Of a DNA stretch of 64,000 bases, positions 9,781 to 20,051 are shown in pieces. Position 1 is the stretch's first letter. Each line of letters starts with the position of its first letter. The position numbers and the translations under genes are program-made. The notes under the pieces were generated by a model. That model saw only the letters and a list, made by a program, of their open reading frames with translations, was not told the DNA's origin and did not search any database. The stretch is from Corynebacterium kroppenstedtii (GTDB lineage Bacteria > Actinomycetota > Actinomycetes > Mycobacteriales > Mycobacteriaceae), in contig NZ_CP069792.1 of assembly GCF_016894245.1 (NCBI RefSeq), positions 372,001-436,000 on the forward strand. The letters are read 5' to 3'.

Positions 9781-10467
9781 TCACGGCATCGCAACCCCGC
9801 GTGCGGTCACCGCCTCTACTTGGCCGTTTTTCAGTAAATACCGTAAGCCGACAACGCCGACGGAGCCGTCGTTAAGCTTGGCTGTAATTTCGGGGCTGCG
9901 ACCGACCACGTGATCAACAATGGACCGCACATGCTGCTTTTCGTAGTCATCGGTAGTGGTGTGCCCCTCAGAGCGAGCAACCATGACTGATGGAGCAACT
10001 TTCTCCACCAGCACGCGCTGGAATGATTCCGGAACGGCACCCTGGGTCATGGCCTCCGACGCGGCTTTGACTGCACCACAACTCTCATGCCCCAGCACCA
10101 CAACCAGAGAGACCCCAAGACCTTCTACGGCGAATTCCAGTGAAGCCAGCACAGACATATCGACGATCTCGCCGGCCGTGCGGATCACGAAGACATCGCC
10201 AAATCCCTGGTCAAAGAGCAGTTCAACGGGGACGCGGGAGTCCGAACAAGCCAAAACCACAGCCTTCGGAGCCTGCCCCTGGGTCAGACTGGACAGCCGG
10301 TCACGATCCTGGTGAGGACGCAGCGCCTTCCCCTGCACGAAGCGGTCATTACCATCCAACAACTGCTGTAACACAGTCTGTGGGGTACGGTCATCCACAG
10401 GCCTACTAGGATCCGCGTTCATACTAGGGGTGGCCTGCGGGTTCGAGCCGCGTGCTGATGTCGTCAT
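9781..10467 (-). CDS. canB: Beta-class carbonic anhydrase
   Basis: Zinc enzyme interconverting CO2 and bicarbonate. Zinc ligands are visible as the Cys and Asp/Arg dyad in ACSDSRVP and the His/Cys pair in GHESCGAVKAA. 228 residues, with ~20 extra N-terminal residues of low complexity. Located between the Rv3587c-like gene and divergent mutY, as in M. tuberculosis (Rv3588c) and C. glutamicum. It probably supplies bicarbonate to carboxylases at ambient CO2. Confidence 0.94.
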   Translation of the reverse strand: MTTSARGSNPQATPSMNADPSRPVDDRTPQTVLQQLLDGNDRFVQGKALRPHQDRDRLSSLTQGQAPKAVVLACSDSRVPVELLFDQGFGDVFVIRTAGEIVDMSVLASLEFAVEGLGVSLVVVLGHESCGAVKAASEAMTQGAVPESFQRVLVEKVAPSVMVARSEGHTTTDDYEKQHVRSIVDHVVGRSPEITAKLNDGSVGVVGLRYLLKNGQVEAVTARGVAMP

Positions 10468-10756
10468 GAGAATCCTCCGGATGAAAAGTCCACATACTAG
10501 TTGCCACTACTCGTCATAGGTAGCTCTACCTCTGCTCATCACCGGCGCACCTCATCAAGGGGCACACGCGGGGTCACCACCAAGCAATGTAACCAGGGGC
10601 GTCACTAAACAACCGTACTCAGTTTGTGTGATCACATGGTGTATATCTGCATGGCCACCTCACCATAACCGCACTAACCCCCACCCCCTCACACCTAGCC
10701 GTGGCCTCATGCCCGCCCGCAGCACCACCGCCACCGTGGCACTACAATCATTCGCA
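10468..10756. other. Divergent intergenic region canB / mutY
   Basis: About 290 bp holding the divergent promoters of canB and mutY. Imperfect direct and inverted repeats of a ccaccg/cggtgg type occur near 10670-10740. No gene or confident operator was seen. Confidence 0.35.
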
Positions 10757-11800
10757 ATGTCTACTGGCCGTTCAGAACCTTTTCTTGTCGACGAACTTAA
10801 CGACTGGTTTATCCTGGCAGGACGCCATCTTCCCTGGCGTGAACCCGAGTGCTCCGCATGGGGGGTCCTCCTGAGCGAGGTTATGAGCCAGCAAACACCG
10901 GTCTCCCGCGTCGAACCTGCTTGGCGTGAATGGATGGACCGTTGGCCCACACCAGCCGATTTCGCCCGGGCCGGACGTGATGACGTCCTCCGCGCATGGG
11001 GGCGCCTCGGCTATCCTCGACGCGCTCTACGTCTCCATGAGTGTGCGCAGACGATCGTCGATAGATATTCGGGCGTAGTGCCCGCCACGGTGGCTGAACT
11101 GCTCGATTTGCCCGGTATTGGTGAGTACACCGCACGAGCAGTGGCCTGTTTCGCGTACGGCTGGGCTGTTCCTGTGGTGGATACGAATATTCGGCGCGTA
11201 ATTGCACGTGCCGTCAACGGGAAGTACTTACAGGGCCCAGCGCGGCGTGCGGACTTGGATGATATGCGGGCGCTAATGCCGGTATCGGAGAAACAGGCTA
11301 GCTCCTCGGTGGGCGCTATTGTGCAGCGCATTCGTGAGGAGGCCGGGATACCCGAGGTCCCCGTAGAGGCTGGGACTCTTTTCGACGTGCCCGGTGTTGG
11401 GCTTGGGCATCTGAGCGATGAGCAGCTGACGGATGTGGAACGCTCTGCGGTATTCTCAGCGTCAATCATGGAGCTCGGGGCACTCGTCTGCACGTCACGA
11501 GTAGCGCGCTGCGAGCAGTGCCCCCTCGTCCGCACGTGTGCGTGGCGTCTGGCGGGCTGCCCTGAGCCGACTGAATCGGAGAGGTCCGCCGTAGCCCGTC
11601 GCGTTCAGAAGTTTGAAGGTACCGACCGCCAGGTACGCGGGGCCATCATGAAGGTTTTACGCGACGCGACTGGCCCCGTTCCTCGGGACGCGATTGCTCA
11701 CGCATCGAAGGACGAGGAGCAGCTCCACCGAGCTCTTCACTCACTCCTGGCTGACGGGCTCGTTGTGGATACTGAAGGAAAGCTAGGACTCCCCCGATAG
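10757..11800 (+). CDS. mutY: A/G-specific adenine DNA glycosylase
   Basis: Removes adenine mispaired with 8-oxoguanine. Starting at ATG 10757 gives 347 residues. It shows the MutY-type helix SEVMSQQT, the helix-hairpin-helix LPGIGEYTARAVACFAYG with downstream catalytic Asp in VVDTNIRR, and a [4Fe-4S] site C-x6-C-x2-C-x5-C. The C-terminal part is a winged-helix-like segment usual for actinobacteria rather than a MutT-like domain. Unusual: an insertion of roughly 40 residues (about bases 11281-11430) between the catalytic core and the iron-sulfur cluster. Convergent with clpC. Confidence 0.92.
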   Translation: MSTGRSEPFLVDELNDWFILAGRHLPWREPECSAWGVLLSEVMSQQTPVSRVEPAWREWMDRWPTPADFARAGRDDVLRAWGRLGYPRRALRLHECAQTIVDRYSGVVPATVAELLDLPGIGEYTARAVACFAYGWAVPVVDTNIRRVIARAVNGKYLQGPARRADLDDMRALMPVSEKQASSSVGAIVQRIREEAGIPEVPVEAGTLFDVPGVGLGHLSDEQLTDVERSAVFSASIMELGALVCTSRVARCEQCPLVRTCAWRLAGCPEPTESERSAVARRVQKFEGTDRQVRGAIMKVLRDATGPVPRDAIAHASKDEEQLHRALHSLLADGLVVDTEGKLGLPR

Positions 11801-11804
11801 CCCT

Positions 11805-11824
11805 GGCCCGGCAGGATCCGGGCC
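11805..11824. terminator. Hairpin between convergent mutY and clpC
   Basis: Perfect 7-bp stem GGCCCGG / CCGGGCC with a 6-base loop, five bases after mutY and before the clpC stop. There is no T-tract, so it would be an intrinsic terminator of the U-less type reported in actinobacteria, or simply a bidirectional stop. Confidence 0.5.
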
Positions 11825-11852
11825 GGACCCCTATATCGGGCCGAACCCCTAC

Positions 11853-14570
11853 CTATTCAGATTCGGGCTGGGCGGCGCCGGATCCTGAGCCTGAGGTACC
11901 GCCGTCGGGACCACTGCCCGATGAAGCGTTGGAGGAGTACTCCATCGGCACGATCTGATCAGCCTCGTCGGAGGAGTCATCAGCATCGTCCTTGTGCTCC
12001 TCCAGGCTGGACTCGCCCTCGCCCATTACGGCACCTGGCTTTGTCGACGTGGAGAACGTGAACTTGGCGTCGTCGCCCTTGCCTTCGCCGTCCCAGTTCT
12101 CAACATCCACGGTGACCAGTTCACCGGCGGCAACTTCGCCGTAGAGGATCTTCTCCGAGAGCTGATCCTCAATTTCGCGCTGGATGGTACGGCGCAGTGG
12201 CCGGGCACCCAAGACGGGATCAAATCCGCGCTTAGCCAACAGCCGCTTGGCCTTGTCGGTGAGCTCGATATCCATGTCCTTGGCGCGTAGGGCGATGCCC
12301 ACACGGTTCACCAACAGGTCGACCATCTGAATGATCTGATCCTGGGTGAGCTGGTGGAACACCACGATGTCGTCGATACGGTTGAGGAACTCGGGGCGGA
12401 AATGCTTCTTGAGTTCGTCGTTGACTTTCGACTTCATCCGCTCGTAGCGGCCCTCTTCGTCAGTCTCGCCGACTCCAGAGAAGCCCATTCCAACAGCTTT
12501 AGAGATGTCGCCGGTGCCCAGGTTCGAGGTGAAGATCAGGACGGTGTTCTTGAAATCGACCACACGACCTTGCCCGTCGGTGAGGCGGCCGTCTTCCAAG
12601 ACCTGCAATAGGGTGTTGTAGATCTCGTTATTGGCCTTCTCAATCTCATCGAAGAGCACCACAGAGAATGGCTTGCGGCGAACCTTTTCGGTCAGCTGGC
12701 CGCCCTCTTCATAGCCGACATACCCCGGAGGGGCACCGAAGAGGCGCGACGCGGTGAACTTGTCGTGGAACTCGGACATGTCGATCTGGATGAGAGCATC
12801 GTCTTCGCCGAAGAGGAATTCAGCCAACGCCTTCGACAGCTCGGTCTTTCCGACGCCTGACGGGCCGGCGAAGATGAACGATCCGGACGGGCGACGTGGG
12901 TCCTTCAGGCCCGCACGGGTGCGTCGGATAGCGCGGGAGACGGACTTGACTGCGTCTTCCTGGCCGATGATGCGCTTGTGGAGCTCTTCCTCCATGTGCA
13001 GCAACCGGTCGGATTCTTCCTCGGTGAGTTTGAACACGGGGATGCCGGTCCAGTTAGCCAGAACCTCCGCGATCTGCTCTTCACCGACTTCGGCAACGTC
13101 TTCCAGCTCACCCGAACGCCACTGGCGTTCTTTCTCCTCGCGCTCTTCGCCGAGTTTCCGCTCCTGATCACGCAAGCCAGCGGCTTTTTCGAAATCTTGA
13201 TCGTCAATAGCCGCTTCTTTTTGCTTACGAATCGTCGCGATTTTCTCGTCGACCTTGCGGAGGGACTCCGGCACTGTCATCCGCTTGATACGCATGCGCG
13301 CACCAGCTTCGTCGATAAGGTCGACGGCCTTGTCCGGCAAGAAGCGATCGTTGATGTAGCGATCAGACAACGATGCAGCTGCAACGAGAGCAGCGTCGGT
13401 AATCGACACATGATGGTGTGCCTCATACTTCGGGCGCAGGCCCTTCAAAATCTCCACCGACAGTTCGACAGATGGTTCCGGAACCTGAACAGGCTGGAAA
13501 CGACGCTCCAGGGCGGCATCTTTTTCGATGTGCTTCCGGTACTCATCCAGCGTCGTGGCACCAATGGTCTGGAGCTCACCACGAGCGAGCTTCGGCTTCA
13601 ACAACGACGCAGCGTCAATGGCGCCTTCGGCCGCACCCGCACCAACAATGGTGTGGATCTCATCGATGAAGAGGATGATGTCGCCACGCTGGTTAATTTC
13701 CTTCAGAACCTTCTTCAGGCGCTCTTCAAAGTCACCACGGTAACGAGAACCAGCAACGAGCGATCCCATATCCAGGGAATACAATTGCTTGTCCTTCAAA
13801 ATCTCCGGAACTTTGCCATTGACGATGTCCAGAGCAAGCCCCTCGACGACGGCGGTTTTACCAACGCCAGGCTCCCCGATCAGGACCGGGTTGTTCTTGG
13901 TCCGGCGGCTGAGCACCTGCATAATGCGCTCGATCTCTTTTTCACGGCCAACGACCGGATCGAGCTTGCCGTCCTTCGCAGCCTGCGTGAGATTCCGGCC
14001 GAACTGATCAAGGACCAGCGAGTTGGACTTGCGCCCAGACTCGTTACTGGAGGAACGCCCTAACGTGGCCGAACCCACGCCAGCGCCAGCGGGCTCGCTA
14101 GTTCCCGGCTCCTGGGACTCGTCGCCCTGGCCTTCGTAGCCCGACAACAGCTGGATAACTTGCTGACGAACGCGCGGTAGATCTGCCCCTAATTTGACAA
14201 GCACCTGAGCAGCGACGCCCTCACCCTCACGGATGAGGCCGAGCAGAATGTGCTCGGTACCGATGTACTTGTGGCCTAACTGCAGTGCCTCCCGCAGGGA
14301 AAGCTCCAACACTTTCTTCGCGCGCGGGGTAAAGGGGATATAGCCACTGGGCGGCTGTGCCCCCTTGCCAATGATGTCTTCTACTTCGCTGCGGACAGCT
14401 TCGCGGGAAATTCCCATCGACTCGAGAGCTTTCGCAGCGACGCCCTCACCCTCACGGATGAGGCCGAGCAGAATGTGCTCTGTACCGATGTAATTGTGAT
14501 TTAATGCCCTAGCTTCTTCCTGAGCTAACACAACCACACGACGGGCGCGGTCGGTAAACCTCTCAAACAT
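11853..14570 (-). CDS. clpC: ATP-dependent Clp protease ATP-binding subunit ClpC
   Basis: HSP100 AAA+ unfoldase feeding substrates to ClpP. From ATG 14570 (after GAAGGA) it has 905 residues. In order: two N-domain repeats ([14 protein letters not shown] appears twice), AAA-1 with Walker A GEPGVGKT, a middle region with a UVR motif ([15 protein letters not shown]), AAA-2 with Walker A GPSGVGKT, and a Ser/Gly/Glu-rich C-terminus. The upstream ~30 codons that could extend the frame are not conserved-looking and are excluded. A ClgR-like box lies ~260 bp upstream. Confidence 0.97.
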   Translation of the reverse strand: MFERFTDRARRVVVLAQEEARALNHNYIGTEHILLGLIREGEGVAAKALESMGISREAVRSEVEDIIGKGAQPPSGYIPFTPRAKKVLELSLREALQLGHKYIGTEHILLGLIREGEGVAAQVLVKLGADLPRVRQQVIQLLSGYEGQGDESQEPGTSEPAGAGVGSATLGRSSSNESGRKSNSLVLDQFGRNLTQAAKDGKLDPVVGREKEIERIMQVLSRRTKNNPVLIGEPGVGKTAVVEGLALDIVNGKVPEILKDKQLYSLDMGSLVAGSRYRGDFEERLKKVLKEINQRGDIILFIDEIHTIVGAGAAEGAIDAASLLKPKLARGELQTIGATTLDEYRKHIEKDAALERRFQPVQVPEPSVELSVEILKGLRPKYEAHHHVSITDAALVAAASLSDRYINDRFLPDKAVDLIDEAGARMRIKRMTVPESLRKVDEKIATIRKQKEAAIDDQDFEKAAGLRDQERKLGEEREEKERQWRSGELEDVAEVGEEQIAEVLANWTGIPVFKLTEEESDRLLHMEEELHKRIIGQEDAVKSVSRAIRRTRAGLKDPRRPSGSFIFAGPSGVGKTELSKALAEFLFGEDDALIQIDMSEFHDKFTASRLFGAPPGYVGYEEGGQLTEKVRRKPFSVVLFDEIEKANNEIYNTLLQVLEDGRLTDGQGRVVDFKNTVLIFTSNLGTGDISKAVGMGFSGVGETDEEGRYERMKSKVNDELKKHFRPEFLNRIDDIVVFHQLTQDQIIQMVDLLVNRVGIALRAKDMDIELTDKAKRLLAKRGFDPVLGARPLRRTIQREIEDQLSEKILYGEVAAGELVTVDVENWDGEGKGDDAKFTFSTSTKPGAVMGEGESSLEEHKDDADDSSDEADQIVPMEYSSNASSGSGPDGGTSGSGSGAAQPESE

Positions 14571-15010
14571 GTACTGTCCTTCGCTTGAAAAATAAGTATT
14601 GTCCGGCCGATGAGCTTTTCTTCCAGCACGGTGAATGCTCACCGAACTGGATTCCAGACACACCAGCAGTTTGTGGTTTCACACCACTGTAACGGCTAGG
14701 CCGGACATGGACTTCCCCTTAGCGGAGATTACTGGCCCGAAATTGTCGAAAACGCGACTTTACACCTACCATCGCGCCTCTTTTTATGCAGGTCAGGCGC
14801 ATTTTCGACGGACGCTCAGATGTGCGTACGCCGGGAGCGAACATAGCGATATGAAGCCAAAAAAGTGCACGATCGGTGACGTCACCGCCGAAGCTCACCC
14901 CAACGGCGGCTGCGGGGTTTCCCGGTGCTGGCTAAAGTAGCCCAACATAACGATCGCGCTACAGCGCGCATCATCATTAACCAACACCACCACGCGGGAG
15001 ACACATCATC
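14571..15010. other. Divergent intergenic region clpC / SDR
   Basis: 440 bp without a supported gene. It holds the clpC promoter region (minus strand, including the ClgR-like box) and the SDR promoter. A 101-codon open frame at 14635-14940 has no ribosome site or protein-like composition and was discarded. Confidence 0.5.
14825..14842. promoter_or_regulatory. Candidate ClgR operator upstream of clpC
   Basis: The core CGCCGGGAGCG followed by AAC matches the published corynebacterial ClgR pattern (CGCYNANRGCGWWS) except at the central A, with one further mismatch in the 5' flank. ClgR activates clpC and clpP genes in C. glutamicum, and the site lies in the long leader/promoter region of clpC. 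Confidence 0.45.
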
Positions 15011-16003
15011 ATGATTCGGAAAAAATCACCTTCACCTCGTCCCGAGGGCTCGGAAGACTCAGTTAGCGGCTCTACCTCGGCAAACGAGACCCAAGAATCA
15101 CACTTCGACCGCGCCGAGGCTACCGCGAATACCACCGACACCACGGGCGCGCGGCAGGACCAGAGCGTCACTGCATCATCGTTGAATGTGAAATCGAACG
15201 CCGGCCAGAGTGTCGTCGAAACGGAACCACGCGGTTTTATTTCTGTCGATTTGAGTGGACGCACAGCCGTCGTCACGGGGGGTGCAGGCGGGATCGGTGC
15301 GGCCGCGGCGCGGGCTTTGGCGGCGTCAGGAGCGCACGTCATCGTCGCTGATTTAATTGGTCAGGATACCGACGGAACGGTGGACGACATCCATGAACTC
15401 GGTGGTTCCGCAGAAGTGTGGGACGTGGATTTGCGCGATCACGAACTACTGGCAGAGATGACACTCGACTGCGATATTTTGGTCAACTGTGCAGGTTCGC
15501 AGGTGATTGCCCATATTGAGGACTACGAGCCAGCAGACTGGGATCGAATTATTGACACCATGTTGACGGCCCCATTTTTGCTGACTCGGGCGGCACTTCC
15601 CCATATGTATGAGGAAGAGTGGGGGCGCATTGTGAATGTGTGTAGCGTGCATGGACTCCGTGGATCGGAAGGACGCGTGGCCTACACTTCCGCGATGCAT
15701 GGCCTGGAGGGGCTGACGAAGGTCACGGCAATTGAGGGTGGACCTCATGGTGTGACGGCGAACTGTGTGAACCCCGGTTTTACGAGGACTGCGCAGGTTC
15801 AGAAGCAGATACGGCAGCAGGCTGCGCTGCATTGGCTCCCGGAAGATGAAGTAGTAGAGAAAGTACTGCTGAACCGTAATTCGATCAAAGAAATGGCCAC
15901 GGTGGATGAGGTTGCTGCGCAAATCATTTGGTTGTGCTCCGACTATGCGCGCCTGATTACCGGCTCTAGTTTGTCTATCGACGGTGGTGCTACGGCTAGC
16001 TAA
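15011..16003 (+). CDS. SDR oxidoreductase, 3-hydroxybutyrate dehydrogenase-like, altered active site
   Basis: Short-chain dehydrogenase/reductase, 330 residues. An N-terminal ~75-residue hydrophilic Ser/Thr/Glu-rich extension precedes the Rossmann fold (VVTGGAGGIGAAAARAL), the NCAG motif and a C-terminal region resembling BdhA (VHG, KVTAIEG, VNPGFTRT, GSSLSIDGG). The closest recognisable group is NAD-dependent 3-hydroxybutyrate dehydrogenase. The catalytic Ser212 and Tyr225 are in place, but the YxxxK lysine is Met229 (codon ATG at 15695-15697), one base change from AAG. Hydride-transfer activity may therefore be lost or altered. ATG 15011 follows GGGAG. Confidence 0.8.
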   Translation: MIRKKSPSPRPEGSEDSVSGSTSANETQESHFDRAEATANTTDTTGARQDQSVTASSLNVKSNAGQSVVETEPRGFISVDLSGRTAVVTGGAGGIGAAAARALAASGAHVIVADLIGQDTDGTVDDIHELGGSAEVWDVDLRDHELLAEMTLDCDILVNCAGSQVIAHIEDYEPADWDRIIDTMLTAPFLLTRAALPHMYEEEWGRIVNVCSVHGLRGSEGRVAYTSAMHGLEGLTKVTAIEGGPHGVTANCVNPGFTRTAQVQKQIRQQAALHWLPEDEVVEKVLLNRNSIKEMATVDEVAAQIIWLCSDYARLITGSSLSIDGGATAS

Positions 16004-16098
16004 GCGGCAATGCGCACGTTAACGAGTTGCTCGCAGTGGCAGCAGAAATCAGTGGGTCGGGGATGACTGAGGCTGAGTGAGGATGAGTACGGTAATCC

Positions 16099-16686
16099 AT
16101 GATGAGTGGAGATGACGTGAGATCGGTGCATGATCGGGGTTCAGTACATGATCGGGCCCATGGGATAGCGCGCGCACTGGGTGAGGACACGATCCGTAAC
16201 CCCAACCCTCCTCTGCATGTCGTGTTTGACCAGCCGGTGATACCCCCGAACACAGGCAATGCGATTCGAATGTGTGCAGGTGTGGGGGCGCATCTACATT
16301 TGTGCGAACCGTTGGGGTTCAACTTGGAGGAAAAGAATTTACGACGCGCCGGGTTGGACTATCACGATTTGGTGGACGTGACTATTCACCCCAGCTTGGA
16401 CGAGTGTTTGGCGACGTTGGGCGCGGGGATGGCGGATGGGCCGAGGGTGTACGCGTTTACCTCGCATACATCCGTGCGCGTGGACACTGTTTCCTATCAG
16501 TGGGGCGATGTGCTCCTTTTCGGTTGCGAGCCAACCGGCCTGAGCGCTGAGGCGTTGGCTGATCCTCGGATTACGAGCCGTGTGCGGATCCCTATGCTTC
16601 CTGGGCGCCGCTCGATGAATTTATCCAACGCGGCGGCGGTGGGTGCCTATGAAGCGTGGCGCCAGCTTGGCTACCAGGGCATGTAG
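16099..16686 (+). CDS. trmL: tRNA (cytidine/uridine-2'-O-)-methyltransferase TrmL-like
   Basis: SPOUT-family enzyme expected to 2'-O-methylate the wobble nucleotide of tRNA-Leu isoacceptors. Motifs: PVIPPNTGNAIRMC, LLFGCEPTGLSAE and IPMLPGRRSMNLSNAAAV, forming the SAM-binding knot. 195 residues from ATG 16099; the first ~30 residues are low-complexity (DDVRSVHDRGSVHDRAHG) with a short internal repeat, so a later start is possible. No strong ribosome site was seen. Convergent with dnaE2, 19 bp apart. Confidence 0.87.
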   Translation: MMSGDDVRSVHDRGSVHDRAHGIARALGEDTIRNPNPPLHVVFDQPVIPPNTGNAIRMCAGVGAHLHLCEPLGFNLEEKNLRRAGLDYHDLVDVTIHPSLDECLATLGAGMADGPRVYAFTSHTSVRVDTVSYQWGDVLLFGCEPTGLSAEALADPRITSRVRIPMLPGRRSMNLSNAAAVGAYEAWRQLGYQGM

Positions 16687-16705
16687 GTGGGCGTTGACGT
16701 GGGCG

Positions 16706-19700
16706 TCACCGGAAATCACGTGATGGTCCGGCAAGGGCGGCTCCTCCCAGTGTGGTGTCGAGAGAGTCGATACGGTCTGCCACCACGGCAACGGCACCGG
16801 CTGCGTTGTGGACGATTCCCCGTATAGCGACCATGCGCGATGTTTGGGCGACCGTTCTGTAGCGCGTCCAGCACCCGGGGGACACTGTGATATTCGCGAG
16901 ACCTGTTTCATCTTCCAGACCGAGGAAAACGACGCCTCCTTCTGTACCAGGCCGCTGACGGTGTGTAACTGTCCCCGCGACAGTCACCCGGGTGGAGTCT
17001 TCGCACGACGCCAACTGGCTAGTGGATACGATCCCCGCAGTGTCCAGGTGTTTTCGCAGTAGTTCGACGGGGTGAATATCGGCTGTGATGCCCGTCGACG
17101 CTATGTCCGCCGCGGCGAGTTCAAACGCGCTCATCCCCGGTAGCGACGGTATGGAAATCTCACTCATCCCGGGGAGCATGCCAGGCCGTTCATGGGCCGC
17201 AATTCCTGCAGCCCACAAGCCTTCACGCCGGTCGATCCCCATGCTGCGAAGCGCACCTGCGGTAGCAAGCGCCTCCACTTGGGACACACTGATGCCCGCC
17301 CGGCGCGACAGATCCGCAATGCGTGTAAAGGGGCCGCCATCGTGGCGTGCCTGAACAACAGCTTTCGCCCCACGGGTGCCAAGGCCTTTCACAGCGCCGA
17401 GCCCCAATCTCAGGCTGTTGGGTGCGCCGGGCTCCAGGTCAGGATTGTCGATGGTAGTGGCCTCCACATCGGAGTGGTTGACGTCGATGGGGAGGATGTC
17501 AACGCCGTGGCGTCGGGCGTCGGCAATAAGTGACTGTGGGGAGTAAAACCCCATGGGCTGAGACCGGAGGAGGGCGACGCAGAATTCCGCCGGGTAGTAG
17601 CGCTTGAACCATGCGGAGAAGTAGACGATCGACGCGAAGGATTGCGCGTGGGACTCGGGGAATCCGTAGGCGGCGAAGGCAATAATCTTCTTCCATAGTG
17701 TGGTGATGGTGGCCTCATCCATGCCGTGCTTGTCTCGGCAGCCGCGGGCGAAGCGTTCATGGAGCTGCTCCATTTTTTTGGCGGAGCGTTTCGACCCCAT
17801 GGCACGCCGCAGGGCATCAGCCTCAACGGGGGTAAATCCTGCGGCATCGACAGCGACCCGCATCACTTGTTCCTGGAACAGCGGGACACCCAGTGTTTTT
17901 GCTAGTGCATCCTTGAGGCAGGGGTGGTCATAGATGACTTCTTCTTCACCATTTCGACGTCGAATGTAGGGGTGGACTGAGCCGCCTTGTATGGGGCCTG
18001 GGCGAATGAGGGCAACTTGGACGACGAGGTCGTAGAACTCGCGTGGCTTTAGACGGGGAAGGGCGGACATTTGGGCGCGGGATTCCACTTGGAATACGCC
18101 CACAGCGTCGGCGCGGGCGAGCATGGCGTACACGTCGGGGTCGTCAAGCCCTAGTTGCCACAGGTTCACTGTTCGTCCGCGATGGTCGTGGACTTGGTCG
18201 ATGGCGTGATGTAGGGCTTCCAGCATGCCGAGCCCGAGGAGGTCGAATTTGACGAGACCTCCGCTGGCTGCATCGTCTTTGTCCCACTGGATGATGGAGC
18301 GGTTTTCCATTCGTGCCCATTCAACGGGCACGACATCGGCTATCGGGCGGTCACAGATCACCATTCCGCCTGAATGTATGCCCAGGTGGCGGGGTTGTCC
18401 GTGGAGCTGATCGGCAAGGGTGGCAACATCGTTGGGGGCGTCGTCCAGGCCACGCACCCATGCGTCGATGCGGCCGGGTGAATACCCTAAGGCGCGAGCT
18501 GCATCGCGAAGAGCCCCTCGGCGTCGGTACGTAATAACATTAGCTACCTGAGCAGCATTTTCTCTGCCGTACTTGGTATAGCAATATTGGATAACTTCTT
18601 CCCGACGGCCCGACTCAATGTCCAGGTCAATATCCGGGGGCCCTTCTCTTTCCGGGCTGAGGAAGCGTTCGAAGAGGAGATCGGCGGCAACGGGATCGAC
18701 GTTGGTAATTCCGAGGGAAAAGCATACCGCCGAATTAGCAGACGAGCCTCTCCCCTGCGCAAGGATATTGGCCCGGCGACAAAAGTCGACCAAGTCTGTC
18801 ACGATGAGGAAGTATCCCGGAAAATTCAAGCTCCCAATCACGTTGAGCTCGTGATCAATTTGCGCCCACGCTGTGGGGTTATCCTCCCGTGAGCCGTAAC
18901 GTACAGCACCGCGCTCCTCCACCATGTGCTCTAGCCAGGTGATTTCGGTATATCCTTCCGGAACTGGCCAATCGGGAAGCTCCGGCGCAATGGTGGTCAG
19001 CGTAAAGGCACATTCATGAGCCACGGCAAGCGTGTTCGTCGTGAGCTCCGGATAGTCGGCGTCGAACATTTCCGCCCCACTGCGCAGGTATGTTCCGCCG
19101 ATGGGATGCGTGTACGGCTCTGCATCGTCGACATCTTTCCGATACCTCAGCGCTGTTTTCGCCCCTGCTAGGCGGCCACTTTTGGGCCGCGCCGCAGTGG
19201 CTGCGGAGGAATACACCGCCGCTAAACCTAGCTGCTCAGCAGCCTCCAATTGTTCTTCATGCCGGTCGGCATCATCGGGCGTGAGTAGCCGGTCCAGCTC
19301 CACAACAACCCGAGGAAAATACTTCACTAGCTCATCAAGGTGGGGTGTCCATGAATAATCCGCCAGGATAATCCAGTGGTCACCCCCGCGCCGGGCCAGT
19401 TCTTCAATAGTCGGATAGCACACTTTATTCTTCTCGCCCGTACACATGTGGGCTTCGGAAATCACACGCGATAGGCGTCGATAGCCCTCCGCACCTCGGC
19501 ACAGCACCGTTAGAATTCTTTCGTTGTTCGACGGCATAGCCTGAGGTGAGGAGACCGGGCCTTGCGACGAGGGAGCGGACGAGTGTGACGCCGACGACGA
19601 CACAGCAGGCGGCGTCAATGTCAGCTCGGCGCCGAAGATGGTAGCGATTCCGGAATCGGCGGCAGCTTCCGCGAACTGAACAGCCCCATATACCCCGTCG

Positions 19701-20041
19701 CGGTCCACCAATGCGAGTGCTTCTAAACCTAATTCCGCAGCTGAATCCACCATCTCTGCGGGCGATGACGCGCCACGAAGAAATGAGTATGCCGAACATG
19801 CGTGCAGTTCAGCGAAAGGAATATGGTCGCGTTGATTAACTACAGCATGGGACCCCTCGCCCTGAGGAGACGCTATTGACGTCATATCCGACAGAGCTGG
19901 AGAAACTCCTGGTAACGTGCTATTTGATGAGGTAACCGAGGAAGCAATCGGCTCCGTATCTATTCCTGATAAAATACGCTCCAGCCGCGACCACGACAGT
20001 GGCCTGCCATTCATTGAACCTCGAGCCGTCACCCAATCCAT
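16706..20041 (-). CDS. dnaE2: Error-prone DNA polymerase DnaE2 (ImuC)
   Basis: C-family translesion polymerase of the SOS-induced mutasome, working with ImuA' and ImuB. 1111 residues. It has an N-terminal PHP domain (FAELHACSAYSFLRGASSP), polymerase catalytic aspartates in PPDIDLDIE, a tandem helix-hairpin-helix region, an OB-fold region, and the characteristic DnaE2 ending SRDFR. The N-terminus MNGRPLSW (10 codons in) also resembles family starts. An ImuA'/ImuB pair lies 4.5 kb away in the same orientation. A LexA-like box overlaps the probable transcription start. Confidence 0.96.
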   Translation of the reverse strand: MDWVTARGSMNGRPLSWSRLERILSGIDTEPIASSVTSSNSTLPGVSPALSDMTSIASPQGEGSHAVVNQRDHIPFAELHACSAYSFLRGASSPAEMVDSAAELGLEALALVDRDGVYGAVQFAEAAADSGIATIFGAELTLTPPAVSSSASHSSAPSSQGPVSSPQAMPSNNERILTVLCRGAEGYRRLSRVISEAHMCTGEKNKVCYPTIEELARRGGDHWIILADYSWTPHLDELVKYFPRVVVELDRLLTPDDADRHEEQLEAAEQLGLAAVYSSAATAARPKSGRLAGAKTALRYRKDVDDAEPYTHPIGGTYLRSGAEMFDADYPELTTNTLAVAHECAFTLTTIAPELPDWPVPEGYTEITWLEHMVEERGAVRYGSREDNPTAWAQIDHELNVIGSLNFPGYFLIVTDLVDFCRRANILAQGRGSSANSAVCFSLGITNVDPVAADLLFERFLSPEREGPPDIDLDIESGRREEVIQYCYTKYGRENAAQVANVITYRRRGALRDAARALGYSPGRIDAWVRGLDDAPNDVATLADQLHGQPRHLGIHSGGMVICDRPIADVVPVEWARMENRSIIQWDKDDAASGGLVKFDLLGLGMLEALHHAIDQVHDHRGRTVNLWQLGLDDPDVYAMLARADAVGVFQVESRAQMSALPRLKPREFYDLVVQVALIRPGPIQGGSVHPYIRRRNGEEEVIYDHPCLKDALAKTLGVPLFQEQVMRVAVDAAGFTPVEADALRRAMGSKRSAKKMEQLHERFARGCRDKHGMDEATITTLWKKIIAFAAYGFPESHAQSFASIVYFSAWFKRYYPAEFCVALLRSQPMGFYSPQSLIADARRHGVDILPIDVNHSDVEATTIDNPDLEPGAPNSLRLGLGAVKGLGTRGAKAVVQARHDGGPFTRIADLSRRAGISVSQVEALATAGALRSMGIDRREGLWAAGIAAHERPGMLPGMSEISIPSLPGMSAFELAAADIASTGITADIHPVELLRKHLDTAGIVSTSQLASCEDSTRVTVAGTVTHRQRPGTEGGVVFLGLEDETGLANITVSPGCWTRYRTVAQTSRMVAIRGIVHNAAGAVAVVADRIDSLDTTLGGAALAGPSRDFR

Positions 20042-20051
20042 AGCGATAGAT

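Noticed and set aside
12978..14063. 361-codon open frame on the plus strand
   Set aside because: Antisense to clpC; the sequence mirrors clpC codons and has no ribosome site.
14635..14940. 101-codon frame upstream of clpC
   Set aside because: No ribosome site, mixed composition, and it covers the expected clpC promoter and ClgR-like box.
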